NCBI GenBank assembly: GCA_964529035.1
Contig: CAZGUG010000011.1
Location: 1-47,612, forward strand
Reading direction: 5' to 3'
DNA from: CAZGUG01 sp964529035
Lineage (GTDB): Bacteria; Bacillota; Clostridia; Ch29
Length of the DNA: 47,612 bases
The translations under genes were made by a program, and so were the position numbers. Shown here piece after piece: positions 9,986-17,814 of this stretch (position 1 is the first letter of the stretch; each line of letters begins with the position of its first letter). The notes beneath the pieces were generated by a model that did no database searches, was not told the origin of the DNA, and worked only from the letters and a program-made list of their open reading frames with translations.

Positions 9986-10046
9986 ATACTGCCAGATTAG
10001 TCCTGACTTGTGTATCATTCAAGAGCTAATCTGGCAGTATTTTTTA
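9986..10046 (+). terminator. strong intrinsic terminator after the SLH/GLUG gene
   Basis: A perfect 15-bp stem (9986-10000 with 10026-10040) encloses a 25-base loop and is followed directly by a T run. It starts 39 bases after the surface-protein stop and separates that gene from the convergent gene at 10117-10551. Confidence 0.85.
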
Positions 10047-10116
10047 AAATTGCTGGCTGGCGGTTATTATCCTTTGCCTGAACTTGAAAAAGCTGCAGTA
10101 TGAGGATTAATGATAC

Positions 10117-10551
10117 TTAAAACCGTTCTAATGTAACCTCCCACGATGAAAGCTTGTTTTCCCCATTGAAAGCGAAACCCCTGTTTAAATACTTGTTTTC
10201 ATTGATTCCAAACAAGCTTTCGGTACCGGAATATATACCGTTTTCAGAGATATAAGAAGACAAAATGGTATCCCCTATAATCATGAATTTTCCGATCAGT
10301 TTCCCTAATGCCGGATTTTCCGATGTCCATTTTGTATGATCCTTTTTATCTGACATTGGTATTATTGAATATTTATTAAATATCCTAACAGGGTTTTCTA
10401 TTTTCAATTCCATAAATCCATCCAAGACCCATTCATCCTGCAAATGGTTGATTGTGGTTTCTCCATAAACACCAATTTCATTACCCTCATGATCATAATA
10501 AAGTCCTGCAGCTTTCCAGTTTCCTTCTTCAAAAATGTATGTATGCTTCAT
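10117..10551 (-). CDS. hypothetical protein, 144 residues
   Basis: A clear AAAGGGG ribosome site lies eight bases before the ATG, and the frame is open throughout, so the gene is likely real. The product has no signal peptide and no membrane segment. It alternates short polar and hydrophobic strands with many aromatic residues (YIFEEGNWKAAGLYYDHEGN at the N terminus), which suggests a small all-beta fold, perhaps lipocalin-like; this is inference from composition only. It is convergent with the surface-protein gene and lies just outside the left end of the tRNA-bounded island. No family is recognised. Confidence 0.6.
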   Translation of the reverse strand: MKHTYIFEEGNWKAAGLYYDHEGNEIGVYGETTINHLQDEWVLDGFMELKIENPVRIFNKYSIIPMSDKKDHTKWTSENPALGKLIGKFMIIGDTILSSYISENGIYSGTESLFGINENKYLNRGFAFNGENKLSSWEVTLERF

Positions 10552-10816
10552 CTGCTCATCCCCTTTACGAATTTATCTAAAAACTTACCTTTAGCCTGCG
10601 ACCAGGTGGAAAGCCGGTCTGTCTGAGAATGATTACAGTTGTCATGTGCACAGCTACAGCAGCCAGACAAGCGTAGATGTCAGACACAGTCAGTTCCATT
10701 TACTTCCATTATTATTAATATCAGCTTAAATAATATTAGCTATCTGTGCGAAGTTCTCCTGCAAAAAATTTGTAGAAATCCGGTAGGAATTTGGTAATAC
10801 CATAAAAAATGTCCAT
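10552..10816. other. non-coding stretch left of the island
   Basis: No open frame with a ribosome site and no convincing promoter or repeat is visible here. With the terminator and tRNA copy that follow, it forms the likely chromosomal flank of the island. Confidence 0.5.
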
Positions 10817-10856
10817 AAAAAAAGATATACCAACGCCGCAAAGCATTGATATATCT
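10817..10856 (-). terminator. intrinsic terminator downstream of the left tRNA-Arg copy
   Basis: On the minus strand a 13-pair stem (10856-10844 with 10835-10823) is followed by seven T. Two pairs are G-U in minus-strand RNA but would be A-C mismatches in plus-strand RNA, so the structure is built for minus-strand transcription. It lies seven bases after the 3' CCA of the left tRNA-Arg copy and may be the terminator of the original tRNA operon before integration. Confidence 0.75.
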
Positions 10857-10863
10857 GGGTTTA

Positions 10864-10938
10864 TGGTGCGCCCTGAGGGATTCGAACCCCCGACCAACTG
10901 ATTCGAAGTCAGCGACTCTATCCAGCTGAGCTAAGGGC
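10864..10938. repeat. 75-bp direct repeat, left copy (att-like)
   Basis: These 75 bases are identical to 24257-24331 and lie in the same orientation. They cover the tRNA-Arg(TCG) gene from its encoded CCA back to its third nucleotide. Identity stops abruptly at both edges. This is the arrangement of an attachment-site duplication. Confidence 0.85.
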
Positions 10939-10940
10939 TT
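10864..10940 (-). tRNA. tRNA-Arg(TCG) copy with broken acceptor stem
   Basis: The body of the tRNA is complete: D arm, anticodon loop with TCG, GGTTCGAATCC T arm and encoded CCA. Its 5' end reads AAGCCCT in place of GCGCCCT, so positions 1 and 2 cannot pair with the 3' strand AGGGCGC. It has no tRNA-type promoter of its own; the aminopeptidase stop codon is only about 20 bases upstream. It is most likely a non-functional remnant made by integration at the intact copy at 24257-24333, though it would still be found by a tRNA search. Confidence 0.7.
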
Positions 10941-10958
10941 CTATAGTCCACATTTGAA

Positions 10959-12263
10959 TTATTCATATTTATAAAACTCCTCAAAACTCTTAAGCACATA
11001 TGAATGGTCCAAAACTCCTCCCAATTCCCTGGCGGAATGCATGGCCAAAATCGGGGTGCCGATATCCACACATTTAATGCCTAGATGAGAAGATAGTATG
11101 GGACCTATAGTGCTGCCCCCCCTTTCATCGGAACGGTTAACAAAAAATTGGTACGGTATATTGGCGTTCGCACAAATTTGTGCATATACCGAAGATGAAA
11201 CGCTGTCTGTAGTGTATCTCAAGTTGGAGCTTACTTTTATAACGGGTCCTTTATTGATGAGAGGCCTATTCTGAGGATCGCATCTTTCTCCCTTGTTAGG
11301 ATGAACAGCATGAGCCAAATCCGCAGATATCATAAAAGACCTGGGAATGGCCGTGAAAAAATCTTCCTTGTTATCTGCCATCGACAAAGCTATCCTTTCC
11401 AAAATGCTCGAAAGCAGTTGAGAATTTGCCCCTTGTTTTGAAATGCTTCCCACCTCTTCGTTATCGAAGCATACCATCACGCAAGTATTTTGACAACTGG
11501 TCACCTTGCTGAGGGCTGTTATCCCTGCATGTACCATGGCAAGGTCATCAAGTCTTGGGGATAGTATAAATTCGTCATCCAATCCCATAACCACACCCTT
11601 TTCCGCTTCATAAAGAAACAGATCAAAATCTATTATTTCCGAAGGAATGATTTCCATTTCCTCCGCAATTACGTTTAACAGGTAATCTCCCTTTTCAAGC
11701 TTTTCATTAACAGTAGCCATCAGCGGCAGCATATCCTTCTGCTTGTTAAACTCCACTCCTGAATTTACTTCTCTGTTCATGTGGATTGCAAGACTAGGTA
11801 TTACCAGAAAAGGTTTTCTTATATTAACCAACCGGATAATGGGCAAAAGTAGTTTACCACCTTTTATTACCACTCTTCCTGCTACAGAAAGTGGCCTATC
11901 CATCCATGTGCTCAATATCGGCTGTCCGTAGGTTTCAGTATTAAGCTTGACATAATGCTCCTCTGCTATCATCTCTGCTTTGGGTTTTATCCTAAATGAC
12001 GGCGAATCGGTATGAGCGCAGATTATTCGAAAGCCTTCCTGTTCAACTGCACCTGTGCCCACAATAAAAGCGGCTAGGGCAGAACCGTTCCTTGCCATAA
12101 AATACTTGCCGCCTTTTTCAATTGTCCAATTTTCTCTTTCTTTAATCTCGATAAAATTATACTTATTCAATATATCCTTTGCATTTTCAACAGCATGAAA
12201 TGCTGTGGGACTTTTATGAATAAACGTTAAAAGGTCCTCTGCTAGGTTTAACTCTTCCTCCAT
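10959..12263 (-). CDS. apeB: M18 family metallo-aminopeptidase
   Basis: This 434-residue protein has the full set of M18 (aspartyl aminopeptidase) metal-binding motifs: AHTDSP at residues 83-88, SPRLDDLAMVHA near 240, FDNEEVGS near 270, AHAVHPN near 320 and MHSARELGG near the C terminus. M18 enzymes are cytoplasmic two-zinc exopeptidases that form large tetrahedral particles and remove N-terminal, often acidic, residues. Length is normal for the family. GGGGAAG precedes the ATG. It is the last gene at the left end of the island, and its stop codon is about 20 bases from the tRNA-Arg remnant. A link to the transport and oxidoreductase genes of the island is not evident, except for release of amino acids from peptides. 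Confidence 0.92.
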   Translation of the reverse strand: MEEELNLAEDLLTFIHKSPTAFHAVENAKDILNKYNFIEIKERENWTIEKGGKYFMARNGSALAAFIVGTGAVEQEGFRIICAHTDSPSFRIKPKAEMIAEEHYVKLNTETYGQPILSTWMDRPLSVAGRVVIKGGKLLLPIIRLVNIRKPFLVIPSLAIHMNREVNSGVEFNKQKDMLPLMATVNEKLEKGDYLLNVIAEEMEIIPSEIIDFDLFLYEAEKGVVMGLDDEFILSPRLDDLAMVHAGITALSKVTSCQNTCVMVCFDNEEVGSISKQGANSQLLSSILERIALSMADNKEDFFTAIPRSFMISADLAHAVHPNKGERCDPQNRPLINKGPVIKVSSNLRYTTDSVSSSVYAQICANANIPYQFFVNRSDERGGSTIGPILSSHLGIKCVDIGTPILAMHSARELGGVLDHSYVLKSFEEFYKYE

Positions 12264-12363
12264 TTGCTTCCCCCGCTTCTTATAGGTTATTTATAAGAGT
12301 TTAGTATCCCTTTGCCCAATAACCTTTATTTCAAGGCTCTTCCTCTTTTTGGAGCAGGATACC

Positions 12364-12394
12364 GGTGGTATGATTTTGAAATCGCATTACCACC
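12364..12394. other. hairpin between the TIGR04076 gene and apeB
   Basis: GGTGGTA (12364-12370) pairs with TACCACC (12388-12394) around a loop that can pair further. No T run follows on either strand, so it is not a clear terminator; it may stabilise or attenuate the transcript before apeB. Confidence 0.3.
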
Positions 12395-12409
12395 GCAACA
12401 GTTGCTCAA

Positions 12410-12688
12410 TTATTCTGATAGTCTTTCAAGTCCAAATATTACTGTATTTGTACAATCAGAACAGCCTACCTTAACCTGACCATTCTTTTCCCAAGGTATC
12501 TTTCCTCCAAAGGCAAGCGCCCTAAGGTCAGGATAAATCGAACAGTAAGCAGAGCCACAAAAATCAGCAGGCGTAAACCTTTGAACAATCCACTCCTCTC
12601 CTTCTTTATGACCTGCACCACATACGCCTTTTACCTCAAGAACTTTTACTTTTATCCAATTGCACCCTTCCCAAGGTTTTTTCAACAT
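12410..12688 (-). CDS. TIGR04076 family protein
   Basis: The 92-residue product follows the TIGR04076 pattern: IKVKVLEVKGVCGAGHKEGE at the N terminus, then a CGSAYCSIYPDLRALAFGG core and a C-terminal segment with CSDCTN. The family is small and of unknown function, common in anaerobic bacteria and archaea. The conserved cysteines (CGAGH, CGSAYC, CSDC) could bind a metal. A strong GGAGG site lies before the ATG. It sits between the winged-helix gene and the aminopeptidase, all on the minus strand, with gaps of about 140 bases on each side. Confidence 0.8.
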   Translation of the reverse strand: MLKKPWEGCNWIKVKVLEVKGVCGAGHKEGEEWIVQRFTPADFCGSAYCSIYPDLRALAFGGKIPWEKNGQVKVGCSDCTNTVIFGLERLSE

Positions 12689-12824
12689 TATTACCTCCTC
12701 TTCAAAAAGAGCAATATACTGCCAGCCACATCCGTATCTCCACTTTCATATTCAGCCCCACCATCAAGAGTAATTCCATTTAGCTTTACATGTTAATGGA
12801 ACCTAAAGGAAATTGCGTTTAGAG

Positions 12825-13259
12825 CTATTTGTTATTGAATATATTGCTTATTCCCTTTTGGCTCTCTATCAGTTCATTCAGACTTATCTCCTTATTCTTT
12901 AAAGCTCTTATCATTTTCCTGTTCTCAGGGGTATTGATACAATACCACTTTTCTTTTGGCCTTTCCTTGTGAACAAGTATGGTCCCACGCTGTTCAGCCA
13001 TCTTTATTGCTTTTATTATATGCTGACGTGCCAGTCCGACTCCTTTACCAATCAGATTACCTTCATCATCGCATATGCCATTAATAAAGTCATTAATACT
13101 AATTCGCTTGAATTTATTAATGTCACCGGATGTATGTTTGATTATAAAAAGTGTTACTTTTAGTTCTGCCAGGGACCTTATTTTATTAAGATGAATGTCT
13201 ACCAAATCGGTCGGCACAGAAAAAACCCCATTCTCTTTTTCGTTAAGTGGGAATAACAT
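12825..13259 (-). CDS. winged-helix protein resembling phage/plasmid replication initiators
   Basis: The product (144 residues from ATG 13259) begins with NGVFSVPTDLVDIHLNKIRS and continues with a helix-rich region containing GVGLARQHIIKAIKMAEQRG. That pattern fits the winged-helix N-terminal domain of phage replication proteins and related DNA-binding proteins. No ATPase or primase domain follows, so it is either a stand-alone DNA-binding protein or a shortened initiator. I prefer the second ATG because AGGAGAG is eight bases from it but only two from the ATG at 13265. It may be the only gene left from the mobility or replication module of the island, or it may regulate the catabolic genes upstream. 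Confidence 0.55.
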   Translation of the reverse strand: MLFPLNEKENGVFSVPTDLVDIHLNKIRSLAELKVTLFIIKHTSGDINKFKRISINDFINGICDDEGNLIGKGVGLARQHIIKAIKMAEQRGTILVHKERPKEKWYCINTPENRKMIRALKNKEISLNELIESQKGISNIFNNK

Positions 13260-13282
13260 ATACATCTCTCCTAATTACACAA

Positions 13283-14374
13283 TTAGCTTTCAATAAAGGC
13301 GATACTGTTATTAACCACATTTAGTTCATTAATTTGGCTAAAAAGTAATTCTGTATCTATCTCAGTACCTAGTATCAAATGTTCCTTGGGTATGACTATA
13401 ACAAAGACTACCTGACCTTCTCTCAATTGGCTACTTCCAATAGGTAAACCATTTTCCTGGGAGATAATTATAATCAAGTCAGGAAACTGTGCAATTCGTT
13501 TCCCGTTCTTCTCCAAATACATATATTGGTTCAAAAAACCTATTGTACACCTTTCGTTTTTTTGACCGACAGTTACTAACCCATAGTCAAAACAACCTGT
13601 TGTATTCAGGTTAAACTTGTTTACTCTGCCTTTAGCTACAACATTTCCCTTTAGAAAACTGCAAATACAGTCCACAACTTCCATGCATTTCCCATTACAT
13701 GCCAATACTTTTTTGCCAATATCGATGGCCTTGCTTACTCCGCCAATTGCAGCATTTTTTTTTGCATATGATGCCGATACCGGATTACGTGCAACTGCAA
13801 CTGCACCACCTGCTTCGATTGCAGCCTGTCGGATTACATTTGTTGTTTTAAATAGACTCCCTCTTGTAAAAACCTCAATGAATGATCCGGTTTCTGGATT
13901 TCCACCCACTCCAACCTGAATAGAATCATATTCTGCCTGCCTATGTAACCCCATAGATCCAGGAATAGAGGTTGGAGAGTTACGGCCATTACAAGTCGCA
14001 TCGACAACGGGTATGCCTAAAACGACTGATTGTAACCAGCCATTTACCGTAGAAGTGCCTCCACTGGCATTAGTAATTATAGCGTTAATTTTCAAACCGG
14101 TATAGCTTATAAACTTTTCTATTGCTCTTACATGGTATATAGGTTCAAGATATCTTTCTTTCGGAGCGGAAGCACCTACCACAGATACTCCTATAAGCCT
14201 TGCATTTTCCGACAAATTATCGATATCGATCAGATAGGGCTTCCCTAACTGGACTGCTAAATTTCCCAATCGACGACCATACTCAATACTTCCACCTTCG
14301 CCTCCGGCTAGAACAGCTCCGCCAGTGATGGCCGCTTCTACTATATTTTGGTCAATTATTACTTTTCCCTTCAC
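13283..14374 (-). CDS. DUF917 family protein (S-methyl-thiohydantoin desulfurase family), copy B
   Basis: This 363-residue protein has the DUF917 hallmarks: AAITGGAVLAGGEGGSIEYG at the N terminus, a middle block with NGWLQSVVLGIPVVDATCNG, and PGSMGLHRQ. One characterised member of the family acts on S-methyl-thiohydantoin in ergothioneine breakdown; others sit beside hydantoin-metabolism genes. The start is GTG 14374 behind AGGAGATG. It is clearly related to the copy at 16425-17507, sharing VARNPVxxSYAxKNAAxGG, so two paralogues frame the DUF1177 and flavodoxin-fold genes. They may form a hetero-complex or act on two related ring compounds. The substrate is unknown. Confidence 0.8.
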   Translation of the reverse strand: MKGKVIIDQNIVEAAITGGAVLAGGEGGSIEYGRRLGNLAVQLGKPYLIDIDNLSENARLIGVSVVGASAPKERYLEPIYHVRAIEKFISYTGLKINAIITNASGGTSTVNGWLQSVVLGIPVVDATCNGRNSPTSIPGSMGLHRQAEYDSIQVGVGGNPETGSFIEVFTRGSLFKTTNVIRQAAIEAGGAVAVARNPVSASYAKKNAAIGGVSKAIDIGKKVLACNGKCMEVVDCICSFLKGNVVAKGRVNKFNLNTTGCFDYGLVTVGQKNERCTIGFLNQYMYLEKNGKRIAQFPDLIIIISQENGLPIGSSQLREGQVVFVIVIPKEHLILGTEIDTELLFSQINELNVVNNSIAFIES

Positions 14375-14647
14375 TTATTCATCTCCTATTGATATCTCCA
14401 TATATATAACGCTTACCAATACTTAAAGAAGCATCATCTCTTGCTATAGTTTGATATAACATTCACAGTATAAGTGTAAATACCTAAAGGCTGTATACAA
14501 CACCATATTATACCTCAATTACCCATGTAATTCAAATAATCTATGTTTGTCTGCAAAAACATGTTTAACTCAAACACTTTAACAACATGTCAGGGAACAA
14601 CCCCTTAAATCAGAAAAAAATATTAATATAAAATCAACAACATCTCA

Positions 14648-15571
14648 TTATTTTGTCTGAAACCTTTTCATTGAGCCATAAAGCTTCAGAAGAACTGAAT
14701 ATTCATTACTGTCATAAAACTCTATTTCTTCCTTACCAAATAGCTTTGCTACCTCAATAACAAAACGTGCTGCTTTTTCTAACTCTACTATATGTGTGCT
14801 TCCTGTTGCTGACCCCGGAACGACTTCCTCAGTAGTAATAGCTACCCCTGCAACTGGAGCATCAGTAACGGTTGCAGGTTGCATTATGCTGTTTATATGT
14901 GGTAATCCGTTACCGTACGGTGTAATATCCGGAATACTTATCGGCATTACAACAGCCGGTTTGCCGGTGACCACCTGCATAATTGTTACAAGGTCTTTGC
15001 TTACCGGCAGAATATAACCTTCCTTCACTGTAGGAGTTATTGCAAATCCTAGATGGTTAATTATTCTATTCCCTTTTGTAGTGTCAATCGATACTACTGC
15101 ATCCGCCTCGGTTATTCTTTCCACCAAAGACATAGTGCAAGAATCCAAAGGAGCCTCCATAAACTCAACACCATTGTTCAGCTTTGTGCTTGCATTTGAA
15201 CAAAAATGTGTTGAAATAATAACGTCTCCCGTCAACCGGTCACCCTTTCGGATCATATCAGCCAGTTTCATAGCACATGTAACAGATACAATTGCACCTT
15301 CACTGTCTGAAACCAGGCCAGGAAGTCTAGGCCGAATCCCAATCCCTCCTAAACGCCCTATTATACCCAACGTAGGTGCTTTGCCACCTGATCTTTTTCC
15401 TTCTGAACCAGGTACAAGAATTCTAATAAAATCTGTACTCCTAGTCTTACCCTTAATAGTTTCCACGCTTATATTCTGCTCACCAAGGTCAATTAGAGCT
15501 TCTTTAACCGTCTCACCGGTTACCATAGCATTATCAAGCAGATCATAAGCTGCTATAGTCTGACTTATCAA
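14648..15571 (-). CDS. DUF1177 family protein
   Basis: The 307-residue product resembles DUF1177 proteins, which have no assigned function and often lie beside DUF917 genes. Visible features are a glycine-rich segment near the middle of the N-terminal half (GIIGRLGGIGIRPRLPG), a histidine/cysteine patch (ISTHFCSNAS) and an acidic patch (VVSIDTTKG). No signal peptide or membrane segment is seen. The start is TTG 15571, set seven bases behind AAGGAGGT. It stands between the two DUF917 genes, with about 270 bases to the downstream copy and 116 to the flavodoxin-fold gene. The family assignment is from recall of the pattern, not a search. Confidence 0.65.
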   Translation of the reverse strand: MISQTIAAYDLLDNAMVTGETVKEALIDLGEQNISVETIKGKTRSTDFIRILVPGSEGKRSGGKAPTLGIIGRLGGIGIRPRLPGLVSDSEGAIVSVTCAMKLADMIRKGDRLTGDVIISTHFCSNASTKLNNGVEFMEAPLDSCTMSLVERITEADAVVSIDTTKGNRIINHLGFAITPTVKEGYILPVSKDLVTIMQVVTGKPAVVMPISIPDITPYGNGLPHINSIMQPATVTDAPVAGVAITTEEVVPGSATGSTHIVELEKAARFVIEVAKLFGKEEIEFYDSNEYSVLLKLYGSMKRFQTK

Positions 15572-15687
15572 TTAGTTACCTCCTTATCCAAACAGTATTT
15601 GCCTTGTTCCTAATTAACAGGCCCATATACTACATGAGTTCTTACTATATTCAAACAACATAATATCTATATGCCAATACAATGTAC

Positions 15688-16413
15688 TCATGGCATTTTG
15701 CTATACAGGCGCTGGTAAAAGGGAGTATATTTTTCATCACTGCCCAACTCTTCCCTCAACTGCCAGCCCCCGGTCTGAATAATTGCCGCCAGTTCTACAG
15801 CACGTTTCACAACAGAACGTGCAGCTTTTAAGGTAATTAACGCGTCCCGATCTCCAGCCTCAACCAATCCCTGCAGAGCATCTTGTTTGGTATTGGCACC
15901 TGTCCAACCACCTGCACCAACATAAGACTCCCAGCCGTCACCCGCTACAGGAATACATTTAGCAAGCAACTCGTGCATTGTCAAATTCATCAACGCTATT
16001 TCCTGGCCACCATATAGATGTGCTCCCTGTATTAGATTCCCCGTAATCTTAAGCGGCCTTGTAGAACGTATTCCATAATAGCCTGTCATTGTCTGTCCCA
16101 AACGGTCGATAAAGCATTTTAACTGCCCGGGAATAGAAAGGTTAAATAGCGGCACAGAATAAATGACAACATCTGCAGATAAGTATTTTTGTCGAATGTG
16201 TTCAAAATCATCTTTCAGGATGCACTCTCCATTCATCTCCCTGCATTTAAAGCAACTTATACAAGGCTGAACTTTCTTGCCACGGAAGGAGAGTATCTCA
16301 ATCTTCGTATCAAAGGGTATTTTTTCTGTTACTTCAAGTGCTTTTCGCAAAAGATACTCACTGTTCCCCTTCCTGTTGCTTGCAACTATGCCCAATACAT
16401 TTATATGCACCAA
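15688..16413 (-). CDS. flavodoxin-fold NAD(P)H-dependent FMN reductase
   Basis: The N terminus (INVLGIVASNRKGNSEYLL) has the SxRxGNS phosphate-binding loop of the flavodoxin-like reductases, and residues after it carry CISCFKCREMNGEC, a cysteine pattern seen in iron-sulfur flavoproteins and related reductases. A second conserved block, VPLFNLSIPGQLKCFIDR, closes the FMN site. The 241 residues are somewhat long; the C-terminal part is unusual and mostly helical. It likely passes electrons to or from FMN inside the cell. It lies 11 bases after the upstream DUF917 gene, so the two are surely co-transcribed. TTG 16413 or GTG 16410 could be the start. Confidence 0.75.
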   Translation of the reverse strand: MVHINVLGIVASNRKGNSEYLLRKALEVTEKIPFDTKIEILSFRGKKVQPCISCFKCREMNGECILKDDFEHIRQKYLSADVVIYSVPLFNLSIPGQLKCFIDRLGQTMTGYYGIRSTRPLKITGNLIQGAHLYGGQEIALMNLTMHELLAKCIPVAGDGWESYVGAGGWTGANTKQDALQGLVEAGDRDALITLKAARSVVKRAVELAAIIQTGGWQLREELGSDEKYTPFYQRLYSKMP

Positions 16414-16424
16414 ATAACCACCCC

Positions 16425-17507
16425 TTAAAAAATATATTTCCGCAATCCTATGCCAAGCTGCTTTTCCAAAGGTATATATAGATCAGGGAAGTACATCCCT
16501 GAACCCAGCTGCATGCTTTCTTTCTTTACTACCAATACAGCAACCTTCAAGCCATCTCTTAAATCGGCCGAACAAACCGGCAACCCGGTTTCTATATTGA
16601 GTAGTGCAATCATATCGGGAAAAGTAGCTAAACGCTTTCCTAAAAAATCTATGCTCATATATTCATTTAGGAAAGATATATGGTAACTGTGTTTATTATC
16701 CTGAACAGTCAGTCTTCCAATGTCTAATGCATTCTCAGTCTGCACAACAACTTCATTGACCTCACCTTTTACTATGATTTCTCCGCGCATATAATCACAA
16801 ATTGAAGATATCATCTTTTGGGCTTGACCTTCCTGTGCTAGCATTACTTTGCCAATTTCAATAGCATAACTCAATCCGCCAACTGCTGCATTTTTGCTTG
16901 CATATGATAATGTAACGGGGTTGCGCGCTACTGCCACTACACCGCCTGCTATGGATGCAGCATTGCGTGACAAAGCACTGGTAGATGAAATATTGCCTTC
17001 TGAATAATACTCGAAGTATTTGCCCTGTTTTCTGTTGCCCCCTACAACAGCTTCACAGGCCAGATAACCATCAAGTTTATGCAGACCCATTGAGCCCATA
17101 CAGCCAGTTGGATGAGCATGCCCGTTGCAAGGAGCATCCACCACAAATAGGCCTAGAGAAGCAGCCTGCAGCCATCCATTCACACTTGCAGCAGCGCCGT
17201 TTTCACTGCTTATAATACCTTTCACAGGCCCTTTATGCCGTCTTATAAACATCTCAGCTGCTCTTACATAATAATCATGCTCAATATATCTATCCGGAGA
17301 TTTAGGGGAACCCACTGAAGATGCTGTTATGATTAAATCATCCGGTTCTAAATAGTCCAGGGAAACAATCTTAACTTTGCCTCTGGACAGTGCCAATTCT
17401 CCCCGGACTAATCCATCCTGAATTTTCCCGCCGCCGCCACATCCTAACACTGCTCCACCGTAGACGGCTGCCAGCAGAATATTTTTGTCAACATCAATTA
17501 TTTTCAT
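16425..17507 (-). CDS. DUF917 family protein (S-methyl-thiohydantoin desulfurase family), copy A
   Basis: This 360-residue paralogue of the protein at 13283-14374 has AAVYGGAVLGCGGGGKIQDG, NGWLQAASLGLFVVDAPCNG, GCMGSMGLHK and VARNPVTLSYASKNAAVGG. The GCGGGG form of the N-terminal motif is the usual one in DUF917; copy B has an AGGEGG version, so copy A is the more typical member. It precedes the flavodoxin-fold gene by 11 bases and follows the transporter genes after a 307-base gap containing a large hairpin. The role in ring opening or thiol-hydantoin chemistry is an extrapolation from one known family member. Confidence 0.82.
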   Translation of the reverse strand: MKIIDVDKNILLAAVYGGAVLGCGGGGKIQDGLVRGELALSRGKVKIVSLDYLEPDDLIITASSVGSPKSPDRYIEHDYYVRAAEMFIRRHKGPVKGIISSENGAAASVNGWLQAASLGLFVVDAPCNGHAHPTGCMGSMGLHKLDGYLACEAVVGGNRKQGKYFEYYSEGNISSTSALSRNAASIAGGVVAVARNPVTLSYASKNAAVGGLSYAIEIGKVMLAQEGQAQKMISSICDYMRGEIIVKGEVNEVVVQTENALDIGRLTVQDNKHSYHISFLNEYMSIDFLGKRLATFPDMIALLNIETGLPVCSADLRDGLKVAVLVVKKESMQLGSGMYFPDLYIPLEKQLGIGLRKYIF

Positions 17508-17678
17508 AATAATTATTCATCCTTCACAACTTATCTTTATAACTATTTAGTTATAAGTGCAAACGAAACAATCCATATTTATCTGTCACATACAGGATTT
17601 CATAACCCGACTGTGATTATAATGAACACATGGATATCCATCACCGGATTATTGATAAAGATGTGCTGCCTTTTTAAA

Positions 17679-17734
17679 GGGCAATACTCTTATAAGTTTG
17701 GTAAGCTTCGGCTTTGGCAGCATGAGTATTGCCC
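17679..17734. other. nested hairpin in the 307-base gap between tctC and DUF917
   Basis: An 11-bp perfect stem (GGGCAATACTC at 17679-17689 with 17724-17734) encloses a 34-base loop that holds a smaller hairpin, AAGC-TTCG-GCTT. No long T run follows on the minus strand. It could be a processing or partial termination element that lets the binding-protein gene be expressed more than the enzyme genes behind it. The rest of the gap (17508-17814) shows no gene. Confidence 0.5.
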
Positions 17735-17814
17735 CGTTTCTATTAGTAAACCTGTCTGTTTGAGCGATATATATTTCTTGTAACTATTCTGTTGCTTATA
17801 AACTGTTCAGGAAA

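Noticed and set aside
10864..10940. Left tRNA-Arg as a second functional tRNA
   Set aside because: The first two acceptor pairs are lost, no promoter is close, and it is identical over 75 bases to the intact copy.
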